From contig NZ_MTBQ01000006.1 in the NCBI RefSeq assembly GCF_002153375.1, positions 186,001 through 250,000 of the forward strand: a DNA stretch of 64,000 nt, in the 5' to 3' direction. The DNA is from Oceanobacillus rekensis (GTDB lineage Bacteria > Bacillota > Bacilli > Bacillales > Amphibacillaceae). This document shows positions 54,441 through 63,986 of the stretch, piece after piece (position 1 is the stretch's first letter; each line of letters starts with the position of its first letter). The translations under genes and the position numbers were made by a program. The notes under the pieces are model-generated. The model saw nothing but the letters and a program-made list of their open reading frames with translations. It did no database searches and was not told the DNA's origin.

Positions 54441-54510
54441 AATACATAGCTGTACGTACTATGAGATAGTAAAAAAATACATAGCTGTACGTACTATGAG
54501 ATAGTAAAAA
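54441..54510. repeat. Perfect tandem duplication, 35-bp unit
   Basis: Copies 54441-54475 and 54476-54510 are identical. Each holds AATACATAGCTGTACGTACT: a GTACGTAC palindrome flanked by CATAG and CTATG, plus one TACAT (EndoA target, UACAU in RNA). The rest of the gap 54349-54751 shows the ndoA terminator and AT-rich DNA with a TACAAT -10-like box at 54650-54655. Confidence 0.9.
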
Positions 54511-54751
54511 ATTATTCTTTTACCAATAAAATGATAAGAAAAGCAAACGAATAAAGATATTAAGAATTTTAAGCGTTTATATTATTTCAAGACCGCTCTA
54601 CCCATTTAAGGGGGGCGTTGTAATGCTTTTTGGTAGATTATTTGTATGTTACAATATCTAATAGAGGTTTATACCATAATAACGTTCATGTTCACGCCTA
54701 TCTTATATACAGAATTAAATATTCGCAATAAAAACCATTGGGGGTAAAGGA

Positions 54752-55621
54752 ATGGATTCTAGATTCAAACAGTTAATAATTAATAATAGTGATTCAATTG
54801 TACAAAAATGGATGGATGAAATTGCCTCGCTGAAGTCTGGGAATTATACGGTGACAATTTCCGATGAATTATATGAAAGTACAAACCGTGAATTTGTTAA
54901 CGTAATATTTACAAGTATACGTAATCAGGGTTCTACAAAGGCTGTTGAAGAATTCTCTGAAAAAATTATTAATCTGGGTTGGCCGTTAAGTTATATTACA
55001 GATGGATTACAGGTTTTCAGAAGAGTCTCAACAGAATACTTATTGGGACAATCTGAAAAAGTGGATTCCGACTATTTCTCTAATGTATTTACAAGTGTTG
55101 ATAATTGGGTAGAGCCGCTTATTCGCGAACTGGTCAATGAATACTCTGGAAGCTGGGAACATATTTTATCCCTTCAACGAGTAGCACTACAGGAACTGTC
55201 CGCACCACTTATCCCAGTAATGGAAAATATAACGATTATGCCGCTTATTGGAACGATTGATACAGATCGAGCAAAGCTGATTATGGAAAATTTATTAGAA
55301 GGAGCCATGAAGCATAATTCTGAGGTTGTATTGATTGATATTACAGGGGTGCCAGTGGTTGATACAATGGTTGCCCATCATATTATTCAGGCGGCAGAGG
55401 CTGTAAGGTTAATAGGTTCCACATGTATCTTAGTTGGAATCCGTCCAGAAATTGCACAAACAATTATTAACCTAGGAATTGATTTGAGTAACTTCCCAAC
55501 TAAAAGCACTTTAAAAAAGGGATTTACAAAAGCTCTTGAAATTACCGGACGCCGCGTAGTAGATATAGACGTAAAACGAAATAACATTGAACATATTATG
55601 GATTCATTACAAGGGGAGTGA
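54752..55621 (+). CDS. rsbRA: Stressosome protein RsbRA
   Basis: 289 residues. N-terminal nonheme-globin-like sensor (about 1-150), linker helix, and C-terminal STAS domain (about 155-275). The two phosphorylatable threonines fall at exactly T171 (GTIDTDRAK) and T205 (VVDTMVA), the same numbers as in B. subtilis RsbRA, where RsbT phosphorylates them. It co-assembles with RsbS into the stressosome that holds RsbT until environmental stress. GGGGGTAAAGG precedes the ATG. First gene of the sigma-B operon. Confidence 0.95.
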   Translation: MDSRFKQLIINNSDSIVQKWMDEIASLKSGNYTVTISDELYESTNREFVNVIFTSIRNQGSTKAVEEFSEKIINLGWPLSYITDGLQVFRRVSTEYLLGQSEKVDSDYFSNVFTSVDNWVEPLIRELVNEYSGSWEHILSLQRVALQELSAPLIPVMENITIMPLIGTIDTDRAKLIMENLLEGAMKHNSEVVLIDITGVPVVDTMVAHHIIQAAEAVRLIGSTCILVGIRPEIAQTIINLGIDLSNFPTKSTLKKGFTKALEITGRRVVDIDVKRNNIEHIMDSLQGE

Positions 55622-55625
55622 GACG

Positions 55626-55982
55626 ATGCGAATTCCAATTCTCAAATTGCATAATTATTTACTTATCTCCATTCAAACGGAAATAGATGATCAAACCGCT
55701 ATACAATTTCAAGAGGACTTATTGGATAAAATTCATAAAAGTGGATCGTCCGGTGTCGTTATAGACTTAACATCTGTCGAGATTATTGATTCGTTTATTG
55801 CCAAGGTTTTAGGTGACGTAGTATCAATGTCAGATTTAATGGGGGCAAAAGTAGTTTTAACTGGTATTCAACCTGCAGTCGCAATGACTTTAATCGACTT
55901 AGGTATACATTTGCAAAATGTACCCACAGCTTTAGACCTTGAACAAGGCCTAGTAAAGCTGCACCAGGAATTGGGGGTATAA
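55626..55982 (+). CDS. rsbS: Stressosome scaffold RsbS
   Basis: 118 residues, single STAS domain. Phosphorylation site Ser56 in [11 protein letters not shown], equivalent to Ser59 of B. subtilis RsbS. It forms the stressosome core with RsbR and antagonises RsbT. Start 55626 follows GGGGAGTGAG immediately after rsbRA stop (4-base gap). A longer in-frame ORF into rsbRA is rejected. Confidence 0.95.
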   Translation: MRIPILKLHNYLLISIQTEIDDQTAIQFQEDLLDKIHKSGSSGVVIDLTSVEIIDSFIAKVLGDVVSMSDLMGAKVVLTGIQPAVAMTLIDLGIHLQNVPTALDLEQGLVKLHQELGV

Positions 55983-55984
55983 GC

Positions 55985-56386
55985 ATGGAACCACAGTCCT
56001 GTGTAAATATTAATAAAGAGTGGGATATAGTTGGAGCAAGGCAGCTAGGACGTGAGATGGCCAAGAAACTTGGCTTTGGCACGGTAGATCAGGCTAGAAT
56101 TGCTACAGCGGTATCTGAATTAGCGCGTAATATATACTTATATGCCGATAAAGGCCAAATCTGCTTTGAGGTTATCGACAAGAGAGAACGTCAAGGTTTG
56201 TGTATGACAGCTGTTGATACAGGGCCGGGGATTTCTGATATTAGCAAAGTAATGGAAGATGGATATACGACATCTGGAGGCCTAGGAGCAGGACTTCCGG
56301 GTGTCAAAAGGCTTATGGATGAATTCGATATTGTTTCGGAAATTGAAAAAGGTACTAGAATTAAAACAGTAAAATGGATTCGTTAA
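55985..56386 (+). CDS. rsbT: Serine/threonine kinase RsbT
   Basis: 133 residues, GHKL-type kinase. It phosphorylates RsbR and RsbS under stress and then activates RsbU. ATP-pocket motifs: ATAVSELARNIYLYA (N-box) and VDTGPGISDI (G1), GGLGAGLPGVKRLMDEF (G2). Two bases separate it from rsbS. Length and motifs are canonical. Confidence 0.95.
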   Translation: MEPQSCVNINKEWDIVGARQLGREMAKKLGFGTVDQARIATAVSELARNIYLYADKGQICFEVIDKRERQGLCMTAVDTGPGISDISKVMEDGYTTSGGLGAGLPGVKRLMDEFDIVSEIEKGTRIKTVKWIR

Positions 56387-56477
56387 TAAAAAGAGAAGAA
56401 AAGTGTATCGTTGATGCTAACAAACGCTCTTTCTATAGGAAAATATCCTGTCAATTAATTCCCTGGGGGGGATCTGA

Positions 56478-57491
56478 ATGGAAGAAGTTATAGATAACAG
56501 TGCTGCAAATTATAAAGAATTATTAAAGCATTATTTAGAATCACAGGATGAGCAGGCACTATACGGAGTGGAAAAGGTTAGTAAATCATTTATTAAAAAT
56601 GAGATTTTACCAGAAGAAATAATAAATCTTCATATACAGGCAATGGGTGAAATCAACCCCAACCTGAAAGCAGATTATAAACATTCTATGAATTTTTTAC
56701 TTGAAGCAATGATTTTTTATGGACTTGCTATGCAGGAAATTCCACTGTTAAAAGAAGAAAAGCATGTGCTTAAATCAGAGATATCCGTTGCTGCTAGTAT
56801 GCAGAAAACTCTCCTAGGTACAACGAAGCCGACGATTGAGGGTTTGGATATAGGTATCATCAGTGTCCCTGCACATCAGATGAATGGTGATTATCATCAT
56901 TTTATAAAAGGGAAGGATGGTTCACTTGGCATTGCAATAGCAGATGTGGTCGGTAAGGGAATACCTGCTGCACTATGTATGTCTATGATCAAGTATGCCA
57001 TGGACAGTTATCCAGAAGAATCGATGAGTCCGAAATCTATTTTAAAGAATCTGAACAGGGTTGTAGAAAGAAACGTGGATCCTAGTATGTTTATCACGAT
57101 GTGTTATGCACACTATAAGCCAAAAGAAAGTAAACTCTATTTATCTTCAGCTGGACATGAACCCGGATATTATTATCATGCGCAATCAGATACTTTTGAA
57201 GAAATTGAGACAAAAGGTCTTGTGTTGGGCGTTTCACCTGATACGGAATATGCACAATATGAACTGCCCATTAATAAAAATGATATGATTATTTTACTGA
57301 CTGATGGAGTCACCGAGTGCAGAGATGGCGACCGCTTTATTGATAGTAGGGAAGTACTTGATATTATTAAACAGTATGCTGATCTACCTGCACAGCAAAT
57401 GGTAGAAGGTGTATACAAACATTTTGAAAAGTTACAGGATTTTCAGTTGCGAGATGACTTTACATTATTGGTTCTCAGAAAAGATGTTTAA
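56478..57491 (+). CDS. rsbU: Phosphatase RsbU
   Basis: 337 residues. N-terminal RsbT-binding four-helix domain (about 1-90), linker, PP2C/SpoIIE-type phosphatase (about 120-335) with metal-binding GDYHHF and DVVGKGIPAALCM, and LTDGVTECRD, RDDFTLLVL. It dephosphorylates RsbV when RsbT binds. GGGGGGATC lies before the ATG. Its stop codon (57489-57491) is part of the -35 box of the sigma-B promoter for rsbV. Confidence 0.95.
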   Translation: MEEVIDNSAANYKELLKHYLESQDEQALYGVEKVSKSFIKNEILPEEIINLHIQAMGEINPNLKADYKHSMNFLLEAMIFYGLAMQEIPLLKEEKHVLKSEISVAASMQKTLLGTTKPTIEGLDIGIISVPAHQMNGDYHHFIKGKDGSLGIAIADVVGKGIPAALCMSMIKYAMDSYPEESMSPKSILKNLNRVVERNVDPSMFITMCYAHYKPKESKLYLSSAGHEPGYYYHAQSDTFEEIETKGLVLGVSPDTEYAQYELPINKNDMIILLTDGVTECRDGDRFIDSREVLDIIKQYADLPAQQMVEGVYKHFEKLQDFQLRDDFTLLVLRKDV

Positions 57492-57511
57492 CATTATATA
57501 AAAACGGGTAT
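57486..57511 (+). promoter_or_regulatory. Sigma-B promoter of rsbV-rsbW-sigB-rsbX
   Basis: GTTTAA (57486-57491), 14-base spacer, GGGTAT (57506-57511): exact consensus. It allows SigB to amplify its own downstream genes, as in B. subtilis. The box overlaps the last codons of rsbU. Confidence 0.92.
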
Positions 57512-57619
57512 TTAATTAATCATGTATAAGAGAAGAAATTAATACAAATTGAATCATGTATCGACTGCTTGGTGATAGCCAGGTATTACATAAGAAACAT
57601 TTGTATGAGGAGGTAAACC

Positions 57620-57952
57620 ATGAATTTAACAGTAAATGTAGTCGAAGAAAATGAAAAGTCCATTCTAAATGTCTCAGGAGAAATTGATATATATACTGCG
57701 CCAAAGCTAAAAGAAACATTACTTCCGTTAACAAAAGTTGAAGGAAAGACTGTAGAAGTAAACCTAGAGAATGTTAATTATATGGACAGCACTGGTTTAG
57801 GGGTTTTCATCAGTGCATTAAAATCCACGAAGGAAAAAAAGTCGAAATTAACACTGATCAATTTGCAGGATAGGGTCATGCGTATTTTCGAAATTACAGG
57901 TTTGGACGATGTTATAGATATTAAAGCTGCGATTCGAGGTGGAAATGAGTAA
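57620..57952 (+). CDS. rsbV: Anti-anti-sigma factor RsbV
   Basis: 110 residues, STAS domain. Phosphorylation site Ser57 in YMDSTGLGVF, as Ser56 in B. subtilis. Unphosphorylated RsbV binds RsbW and frees SigB. AGGAGGT precedes the ATG. Its stop overlaps the rsbW start (TAATG), so the two are translationally coupled, setting partner ratio. Confidence 0.96.
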   Translation: MNLTVNVVEENEKSILNVSGEIDIYTAPKLKETLLPLTKVEGKTVEVNLENVNYMDSTGLGVFISALKSTKEKKSKLTLINLQDRVMRIFEITGLDDVIDIKAAIRGGNE

Positions 57953-58428
57953 TGGAGAGATTTGATTTTATAGAAATTAAAATCCCAGCAAAGGCTGAGT
58001 ATGTAGGTGTTATCCGTTTAACCCTGTCAGGTATTGCGAATAGAATAGGGTTTTCGTATGAAGATATCGAGGACCTAAAAGTTGCAGTGTCAGAAGCTAT
58101 CACAAATGCGGTTAACCATGCCTACACTGAACAAGATGATGGAGAAATCACGATTGGTTTTGGTGTATATGAAGATCGTATTGAAATCATGATTGCAGAT
58201 CATGGCGGCAGCTTTAACTTAACAGAAATAAAGGACGGTACAGGCCCATATAGAAGTGATGAGCCAGTCGAGACGCTTAGAGAAGGTGGTTTTGGATTAT
58301 TCCTGATTGAAGCCTTGATGGATGAAGTCAAAATCAATAATAAGTATGGAGTTATCGTTCTGATGACAAAGTATGTTAGGGAAAAAGAGGTGGATTTCGA
58401 TGGCGACCAAATCTCAACCACACAATAA
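57952..58428 (+). CDS. rsbW: Anti-sigma-B kinase RsbW
   Basis: 158 residues, GHKL kinase. N-box VSEAITNAVNHAYTE, G1 IADHGGSFNL, G2 REGGFGLFLIEALMD. It binds SigB and phosphorylates RsbV. ATG overlaps the rsbV stop, and the gene overlaps sigB by 29 bases, which is longer than the usual coupling overlap. Confidence 0.96.
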   Translation: MERFDFIEIKIPAKAEYVGVIRLTLSGIANRIGFSYEDIEDLKVAVSEAITNAVNHAYTEQDDGEITIGFGVYEDRIEIMIADHGGSFNLTEIKDGTGPYRSDEPVETLREGGFGLFLIEALMDEVKINNKYGVIVLMTKYVREKEVDFDGDQISTTQ

Positions 58429-59191
58429 AGGTGGGGATGAGGTTTACCAATGGATTGAATATCTCCAAAAAGAGCCAAAGGATGAGGAAACCCAAGAGAA
58501 AATTGTCCTAACCTATGAAAATCTGGTTGGATCATTAGCCCGGAAGTATTCTAAAAATAGTGCTATCCATGAAGATTTAGTCCAAGTAGGAATGATAGGA
58601 TTATTGGCAGCTGTTAGAAGATATGATCCAACATTTGGTAAATCCTTTGAATCCTTTGCAATCCCAACAATTATTGGTGAAATAAAACGGTATATCCGTG
58701 ATAAAACATGGAGTGTCCATGTACCTCGTCGTATAAAAGAATTGGGGCCAAAGATAAAAAAGGCAGTGGATGAATTAACAACAAGCAACCAAGAGTCGCC
58801 GACTGTTAGTGAAATTGCTGTATATTTGGATTCAACTGAAGAAGAAATCCTGGAAACCATGGAGATGGGTAAAAGCTATAAAGCTTTATCCGTTGACCGC
58901 AAAATTGAGGCTGATTCAGATGGTAGTACAGTAGCGCTACTTGATTTAGTAGGAAATAATGAGGATGGTTATGAGAATACTGATCAGAAAATGATGCTTG
59001 AAAAAATTCTGCCGATTCTCTCTGAACGCGAACAAGAGATTTTAGAATGTACGTACTTTAAAAATATGAGTCAAAAAGAAACTGGTGAATTGCTCGGCAT
59101 TTCCCAAATGCATGTTTCCAGATTGCAAAGACGCTCATTAAGAAAACTTCGCGAAGCAATTCAATCTGAAAGTTCGGAGGTTTTCGATTGA
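58400..59191 (+). CDS. sigB: RNA polymerase sigma factor SigB
   Basis: 263 residues, sigma-70 group 3. Region 2: ENLVGSLARKYSKN, HEDLVQVGMIGLLAAVRRYD, GKSFESFAIPTIIGEIKRYI, DKTWSVHVPRRIKE. Region 4: LSEREQEILECTYFKNMSQK, ISQMHVSRLQRRSLRKLRE. The ATG at 58400 follows AAAGAGGTGG inside rsbW. SigB directs general-stress genes with GTTTAA/GGGTAT promoters, several of which are found in this window. Confidence 0.96.
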   Translation: MATKSQPHNKGGDEVYQWIEYLQKEPKDEETQEKIVLTYENLVGSLARKYSKNSAIHEDLVQVGMIGLLAAVRRYDPTFGKSFESFAIPTIIGEIKRYIRDKTWSVHVPRRIKELGPKIKKAVDELTTSNQESPTVSEIAVYLDSTEEEILETMEMGKSYKALSVDRKIEADSDGSTVALLDLVGNNEDGYENTDQKMMLEKILPILSEREQEILECTYFKNMSQKETGELLGISQMHVSRLQRRSLRKLREAIQSESSEVFD

Positions 59192-59793
59192 GTTCCGAAA
59201 ATAAGGTAGATGTTTCCGTTTATCAGAAGCCGAAAAAAGGAAACTACCAATGTGGGGACAGCTATTTTTACAGGGAAACCGAGGATGAATTTCTATGTGC
59301 AATTGCAGATGGTCTAGGTAGTGGGGAGTTTGCGAAGGAGTCTTCCCAAATCGTTATCGATATTATTAAAAGTAATAATCAAGCAACGGTTGAACAATTG
59401 GTTAAAGTATGTAATTCACAACTACAAGGAAAACGTGGAGTTGTCATTGGGATTCTAAAAATAAATTTTAAAAACAAAATCTATTCTTTTTCTTCCATCG
59501 GCAATATTGGGATTATGTCGATAACAGATGATAAGGTGAAAAAGCGCAGCATTCCAAATGCTGGATATTTAGCTGGATATCAACGAGCATTTAAGGTGAG
59601 GACGGAGAAACTTGAATCTAATATGAATTTTATTATGTTCTCTGATGGGGTGTTGGATAAAGAATTGTCCCAGTGCTTTTTTCTAAACAAAAATGTGGAT
59701 AGTATTACAAAAGCATATGAGCAAACAAGTAATGAAATTAAAGCGGATGATACAACATTGATTGCTATGAGATATGAAACAGAATCACCTTAA
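59188..59793 (+). CDS. rsbX: Phosphatase RsbX
   Basis: 201 residues, PP2C-type phosphatase that resets the stressosome by removing phosphate from RsbS and RsbR. Metal-binding GDSYFYRE (Asp near 24), IADGLGSGE, MFSDGVLDKE and DDTTLIAMRY are seen. The TTG start overlaps the sigB stop (ATTGA) and lies 7 bases after CGGAGG. Last gene of the operon; a short hairpin CTGAC/GTCGG and T-run near 59797-59822 follows. Confidence 0.92.
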   Translation: MSSENKVDVSVYQKPKKGNYQCGDSYFYRETEDEFLCAIADGLGSGEFAKESSQIVIDIIKSNNQATVEQLVKVCNSQLQGKRGVVIGILKINFKNKIYSFSSIGNIGIMSITDDKVKKRSIPNAGYLAGYQRAFKVRTEKLESNMNFIMFSDGVLDKELSQCFFLNKNVDSITKAYEQTSNEIKADDTTLIAMRYETESP

Positions 59794-59826
59794 TGGCTGA
59801 CAGGATGTCGGTCTTTTTTTTGTTTA

Positions 59827-60018
59827 GGCTATATTCTTAAATATTATTGCTTTTAACCCTCTCAGTTGGGATAAATTACGAGACAAAATAAGAAACTTCG
59901 GCGACCGCACTGGGAAAACAACCAGCGATTACGTCGTAGTTTTTAGATTTTGTGGCAAGAGCAAGAAAAATTTTCGATGGGGCGATTAAGGGCAGTTCCA
60001 AACTCTTAGAAAACAGCC
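59827..60018. repeat. Terminal-inverted-repeat element, copy E (short form)
   Basis: 192 bp. Left end GGCTATATTCTTAAATATT; right end CAGTTCCAAACTCTTAGAAA then ACAGCC, matching copy B's right end. Internally ACTTCGGCGACCGCACTGGG (59895-59914). No gene. The gap 59794-60107 otherwise has the rsbX terminator and the tex start region. Confidence 0.65.
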
Positions 60019-60107
60019 TTTGTTTAGGGGCGGATAGGTTTTCCAACTGATTAGGAATTCATCGTGATTTTTGGTAAAATAGATTGGTATATGAAGGAGG
60101 AACAACC

Positions 60108-62276
60108 GTGGCAGAACAGTTAGATCAGACTCTTATTAAGTGGGTTTCCAAGGAAACAGAAGTAAATACAAATACAGTAAACAAGGTAATTGCATTATTG
60201 GACGAGGGAAATACGGTCCCATTCATTGCACGTTACCGTAAAGAAGTTACTGGTGGGCTTGATGAAGTGCAGATCAAATCTGTGCAGGATAAATGGCATT
60301 ATGCAGTTAATCTTTCTGATAGAAAACAGGAAGTACTTCGTATCATCGAAGAGCAGGGGAAATTAACCGAGGAATTGGAACGTGAGATAAAACTTGCAAC
60401 ACAGCTTCAGCGTGTGGAAGATTTGTATCGCCCATATAAACAAAAGCGTCGTACAAAGGCAACTATTGCAAAAGAAAAAGGATTAGAGCCACTTGCTGAA
60501 TTAGTCTGGAAACAACAATCCTTTGAGATAAATTTAGAGGCTGAAAAATATTTCTCGGTAGAACATGTATTACATACTGTAGAAGAAGTTCTCTCTGGAG
60601 TAAATGATATTTTGGCAGAATGGATTTCCGATAATGCCGAGTATCGTGATTATATTCGTGAAGAAACGTTTAAAAGGGGAACAATCCAATCGGAAGTAAA
60701 AGACAAAGAAAAAGATGAAAAGGGCGTTTATGAAATGTACTATGAATACAGTGAGTCTGTTCGCTCATTAGTATCACATCGTATATTGGCATTAAATCGA
60801 GGAGAAAAAGAAAATATCCTAAAAGTAACCATTGAGCCACCAATCGAGCGCATCACCCAATTTTTAAATCGAAAGGTTATTGAAAGAAGTACAGATGAAA
60901 AGTTGGCGGGTATCTTGTCAGATGCAATCGAGGACAGTTACAAGCGATTGATCCAGCCTTCCATTGAACGTGAAATTCGTAGTAACTTAACGGAAAAGGG
61001 TGAAGAGCAGGCTATTGACGTTTTCTCTGTGAACTTGAAGAACCTATTGTTGCAGCCACCTTTAAAAGGCAAAACTATACTTGGAGTCGATCCTGCTTTT
61101 CGAACGGGATGCAAGTTGGCTGTTGTGGATGAAACAGGAAAGGTCCACAAGGTTGGGGTCATGTTTCCGACTGCACCCAAAAATGATACAGTTGGTTCAG
61201 AAAAAATTGTTATGAATTTAATCAAGAAATACCCAATAGAATTAATAGCGATTGGAAACGGAACAGCATCAAGGGAGACAGAACACTTTATTTCCGAAGT
61301 CATAGCGAATAATAAGTTGGATATTCCATACATTATTGTGAACGAAGCAGGTGCAAGTGTCTATTCAGCTTCCGCCCTTGCACGTGAAGAGTTTCCTGAT
61401 TTGCAAGTCGAAGAAAGAAGTGCAGCCTCGATTGCACGTAGAGTTCAAGACCCATTGGCAGAGCTTGTAAAAATTGACCCAAAATCAATAGGAGTCGGTC
61501 AATACCAACATGATGTAAGTCAAAAGGCGTTGAATGAATCATTAACATTTGTCGTAGAAACAGCAGTGAACCAGGTTGGTGTTAATGTCAATACAGCCTC
61601 ATCTTCCTTACTGCAATATGTAGCTGGCCTTAGTAAAACAGTTGCAAATAATATTGTAAATAAGCGAAATGAAGAAGGTAAATTTATTGATCGTAAACAA
61701 CTAAAGAAAATACCAAGACTTGGTGCGAAAACATATGAACAGGGAATTGGCTTCTTAAGAATTGTCGATGGGGAAAATCCCTTAGACAGAACCCCAATAC
61801 ATCCAGAAAGTTACGCACATACAAAGAAGCTTCTTAAGATGCTTGACTGTGATATTTCAGATATTGGCTCGGAAAATCTCAGAGAGAAAATGAATGGATT
61901 AGATAAAAAGGATATCGCAGAACGCTTGGAAATCGGAGAGCCTACATTAATCGATATTATGGATGCATTAAGCAGACCTGAGCGAGACCCTCGTGATGAC
62001 TTTCCACAACCATTATTAAAGCAGAACGTAATGAGTTTGGAAGACTTAAAGCCAGGTATGGAAATGCAAGGTACGGTTCGTAATGTAGTTGATTTTGGTG
62101 TATTTGTTGATATCGGTGTTAAACAGGATGGACTTGTTCATATTTCTAAAATGGCAAATAAATTTGTGAAACACCCGATGGATATTGCTTCCGTTGGGGA
62201 TGTAGTTACTGTATGGGTTGAGCAAATTGATGTTAATAAAGGCCGAATTGCTCTATCGATGGTTAAAAATGATTAA
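60108..62276 (+). CDS. tex: Tex family RNA-binding transcription accessory protein
   Basis: 722 residues. Order: N-terminal Tex helical domain (NTVPFIARYRKEVTGGLDE), YqgF/RNase H-like domain near 330-460 (GVDPAFRTGCKLAVVDETG), helix-hairpin-helix pair near 500-570, and C-terminal S1 domain (GTVRNVVDFGVFVDIGV, 645-715). GTG start at 60108 after GAAGGAGGA. Conserved in nearly all bacteria; binds RNA and influences transcription/stress. It sits downstream of rsbX as ydcI in B. subtilis. Confidence 0.95.
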   Translation: MAEQLDQTLIKWVSKETEVNTNTVNKVIALLDEGNTVPFIARYRKEVTGGLDEVQIKSVQDKWHYAVNLSDRKQEVLRIIEEQGKLTEELEREIKLATQLQRVEDLYRPYKQKRRTKATIAKEKGLEPLAELVWKQQSFEINLEAEKYFSVEHVLHTVEEVLSGVNDILAEWISDNAEYRDYIREETFKRGTIQSEVKDKEKDEKGVYEMYYEYSESVRSLVSHRILALNRGEKENILKVTIEPPIERITQFLNRKVIERSTDEKLAGILSDAIEDSYKRLIQPSIEREIRSNLTEKGEEQAIDVFSVNLKNLLLQPPLKGKTILGVDPAFRTGCKLAVVDETGKVHKVGVMFPTAPKNDTVGSEKIVMNLIKKYPIELIAIGNGTASRETEHFISEVIANNKLDIPYIIVNEAGASVYSASALAREEFPDLQVEERSAASIARRVQDPLAELVKIDPKSIGVGQYQHDVSQKALNESLTFVVETAVNQVGVNVNTASSSLLQYVAGLSKTVANNIVNKRNEEGKFIDRKQLKKIPRLGAKTYEQGIGFLRIVDGENPLDRTPIHPESYAHTKKLLKMLDCDISDIGSENLREKMNGLDKKDIAERLEIGEPTLIDIMDALSRPERDPRDDFPQPLLKQNVMSLEDLKPGMEMQGTVRNVVDFGVFVDIGVKQDGLVHISKMANKFVKHPMDIASVGDVVTVWVEQIDVNKGRIALSMVKND

Positions 62277-62311
62277 AAAAAACCGGGCTAAAATTTTGCC
62301 CGGTTTTTTCA
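62277..62311 (+). terminator. Terminator of tex
   Basis: AAAAAACCGGGC (62277-62288) faces GCCCGGTTTTTT (62298-62309). Confidence 0.88.
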
Positions 62312-62337
62312 TATACATTAGAAGTATAAACTTTTTG

Positions 62338-62522
62338 CTCTTTGAAGTTTACGGGCGGAGTATACCACGCCCAGCGACTGATGGACTTCCTTCATCTCCG
62401 TAATCTAAATCAACATCGATTCGCTACGCTCCCAAAGAGTTTCCTTTATCTCTTGTGAAGGAATGTTCGACGGTTCGAACCACCCCACACGTCGCTAAAC
62501 TAGCTTTGAGCTTTTTAGTTTA
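62338..62522. repeat. GC-richer intergenic repeat, copy 2 (family H)
   Basis: Partner of 11403-11581. It ends CTAGCTTTGAGCTTTTTAG directly at the katA stop codon, as copy 1 ends at the trhO stop. Confidence 0.65.
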
Positions 62523-63986
62523 TTATTCTAATTCACTTGCAGCTTCTACTTCACTTAAAGCAACTCCTAATGCTTTTGCAACGCCTTCGCCATATGCTGG
62601 ATCGGCTTTGTAGCAGTTGTTAATATGACGTAGTTGAGTTTGTTTTGTAGTACCTTGCATAGCGCGTGCAGTATTTTCAAATAGTCTTTGTTGTGCTTCA
62701 GGGCTTTGTAATCTAAATAATTTACCTGGTTGTTCAAAGTAAAGATCATCGTCTTTATCAAAGTCATAGTAATCAACATCTGCACCAAGTTTTAATGCAG
62801 GTTCTTGATGTTCCTGACTATCTTTCCATTCTCCATAGCTGTTCGGGCTATAAGAAATTTGTCCACCACCATAAGGTATAACTCTTCCTGCGCCATCTCT
62901 ATGATATGGATGGAAGTTTTCCGCATTTTTTGGATAGTTAACAGGAATTTGCCAGTGGTTAACACCTAGGCGGTAACGTTGTGCATCCCCATAGGAGAAT
63001 AGTCTACCTTGTAACATTTTGTCTGGTGAGAAACCAATACCAGGAACAATATTTGTTGGAGCAAAAGCAGCTTGCTCTACTTCTTCAAAATAGTTTTCTG
63101 GATTACGATTCAGTTCCAACTCCCCAACTTCGATCAATGGGAAATCACCTTTGTACCAAACTTTAGTTAAATCGAATGGGTTATAAGGCATATTTCTAGC
63201 TTGCTCTTCTGTCATTACTTGAATGTACATTTTCCATTTCGGGAAGTTGCCTTTTTCGATATTTTCATATAAATCTTTTTGATTACTTTCACGGTCTTTA
63301 CCAACTATTGCTTCAGCTTCCTGGTCAGTTAAGTTTTCAATACCTTGTTCTGTGTAGAAGTGGAATTTAACCCATGTACGCTCATTGTCTGCGTTAAACA
63401 TGCTATATGTGTGGCTACCGAAAAGGTTCATATTTCTAAAAGTTTTTGGTATTCCACGGTCACTCATGACAATACTAACTTGGTGAAGAGCTTCCGGTAG
63501 GTTTGTCCAGAAATCCCAGTTAGCTTCCGGGTTATGCATATTCGTTTTTGGATCACGTTTTACAACATGGTTAAGATCAGGGAAACGCTTAGGATCACGG
63601 AAGAAAAATACAGGTGTATTATTCCCAACTAAATCCCAGTTACCTTCTTCTGTGTAGAATTTCAATGCTGTTCCGCGAATATCACGCTCGTCATCTGCTG
63701 CACCACGTTCACCGGCAACAGTTGAAAAACGAGCAAACATGTCAGTTTTTTTGCCGACTTCAGAGAAGATTCTAGCTTTTGTATATTTAGTAATGTCATT
63801 AGTTATTGTTAAGGTACCATAAGCACCAGATCCTTTTGCATGCATACGACGCTCTGGAATTACTTCTCTATCGAAATGCGCCATTTTTTCAAGGAACCAA
63901 TAATCTTCCATTACTAATGGACCTCTAGGACCAGCAGTTTTTGAATCATCATCGTTTGGTACTGGAGCACCAAAGGCGGTGGTCAT
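62523..63986 (-). CDS. katA: Catalase (heme, clade-3 monofunctional)
   Basis: 487 residues, small-subunit catalase. Distal His49 ([13 protein letters not shown]), Asn in [13 protein letters not shown], and proximal heme-ligand Tyr in [14 protein letters not shown]. Cleaves hydrogen peroxide to water and oxygen in the cytosol. Length is normal for the clade (about 480-500). The start codon is at 63986; promoter and possible PerR box are outside the window. Confidence 0.95.
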   Translation of the reverse strand: MTTAFGAPVPNDDDSKTAGPRGPLVMEDYWFLEKMAHFDREVIPERRMHAKGSGAYGTLTITNDITKYTKARIFSEVGKKTDMFARFSTVAGERGAADDERDIRGTALKFYTEEGNWDLVGNNTPVFFFRDPKRFPDLNHVVKRDPKTNMHNPEANWDFWTNLPEALHQVSIVMSDRGIPKTFRNMNLFGSHTYSMFNADNERTWVKFHFYTEQGIENLTDQEAEAIVGKDRESNQKDLYENIEKGNFPKWKMYIQVMTEEQARNMPYNPFDLTKVWYKGDFPLIEVGELELNRNPENYFEEVEQAAFAPTNIVPGIGFSPDKMLQGRLFSYGDAQRYRLGVNHWQIPVNYPKNAENFHPYHRDGAGRVIPYGGGQISYSPNSYGEWKDSQEHQEPALKLGADVDYYDFDKDDDLYFEQPGKLFRLQSPEAQQRLFENTARAMQGTTKQTQLRHINNCYKADPAYGEGVAKALGVALSEVEAASELE

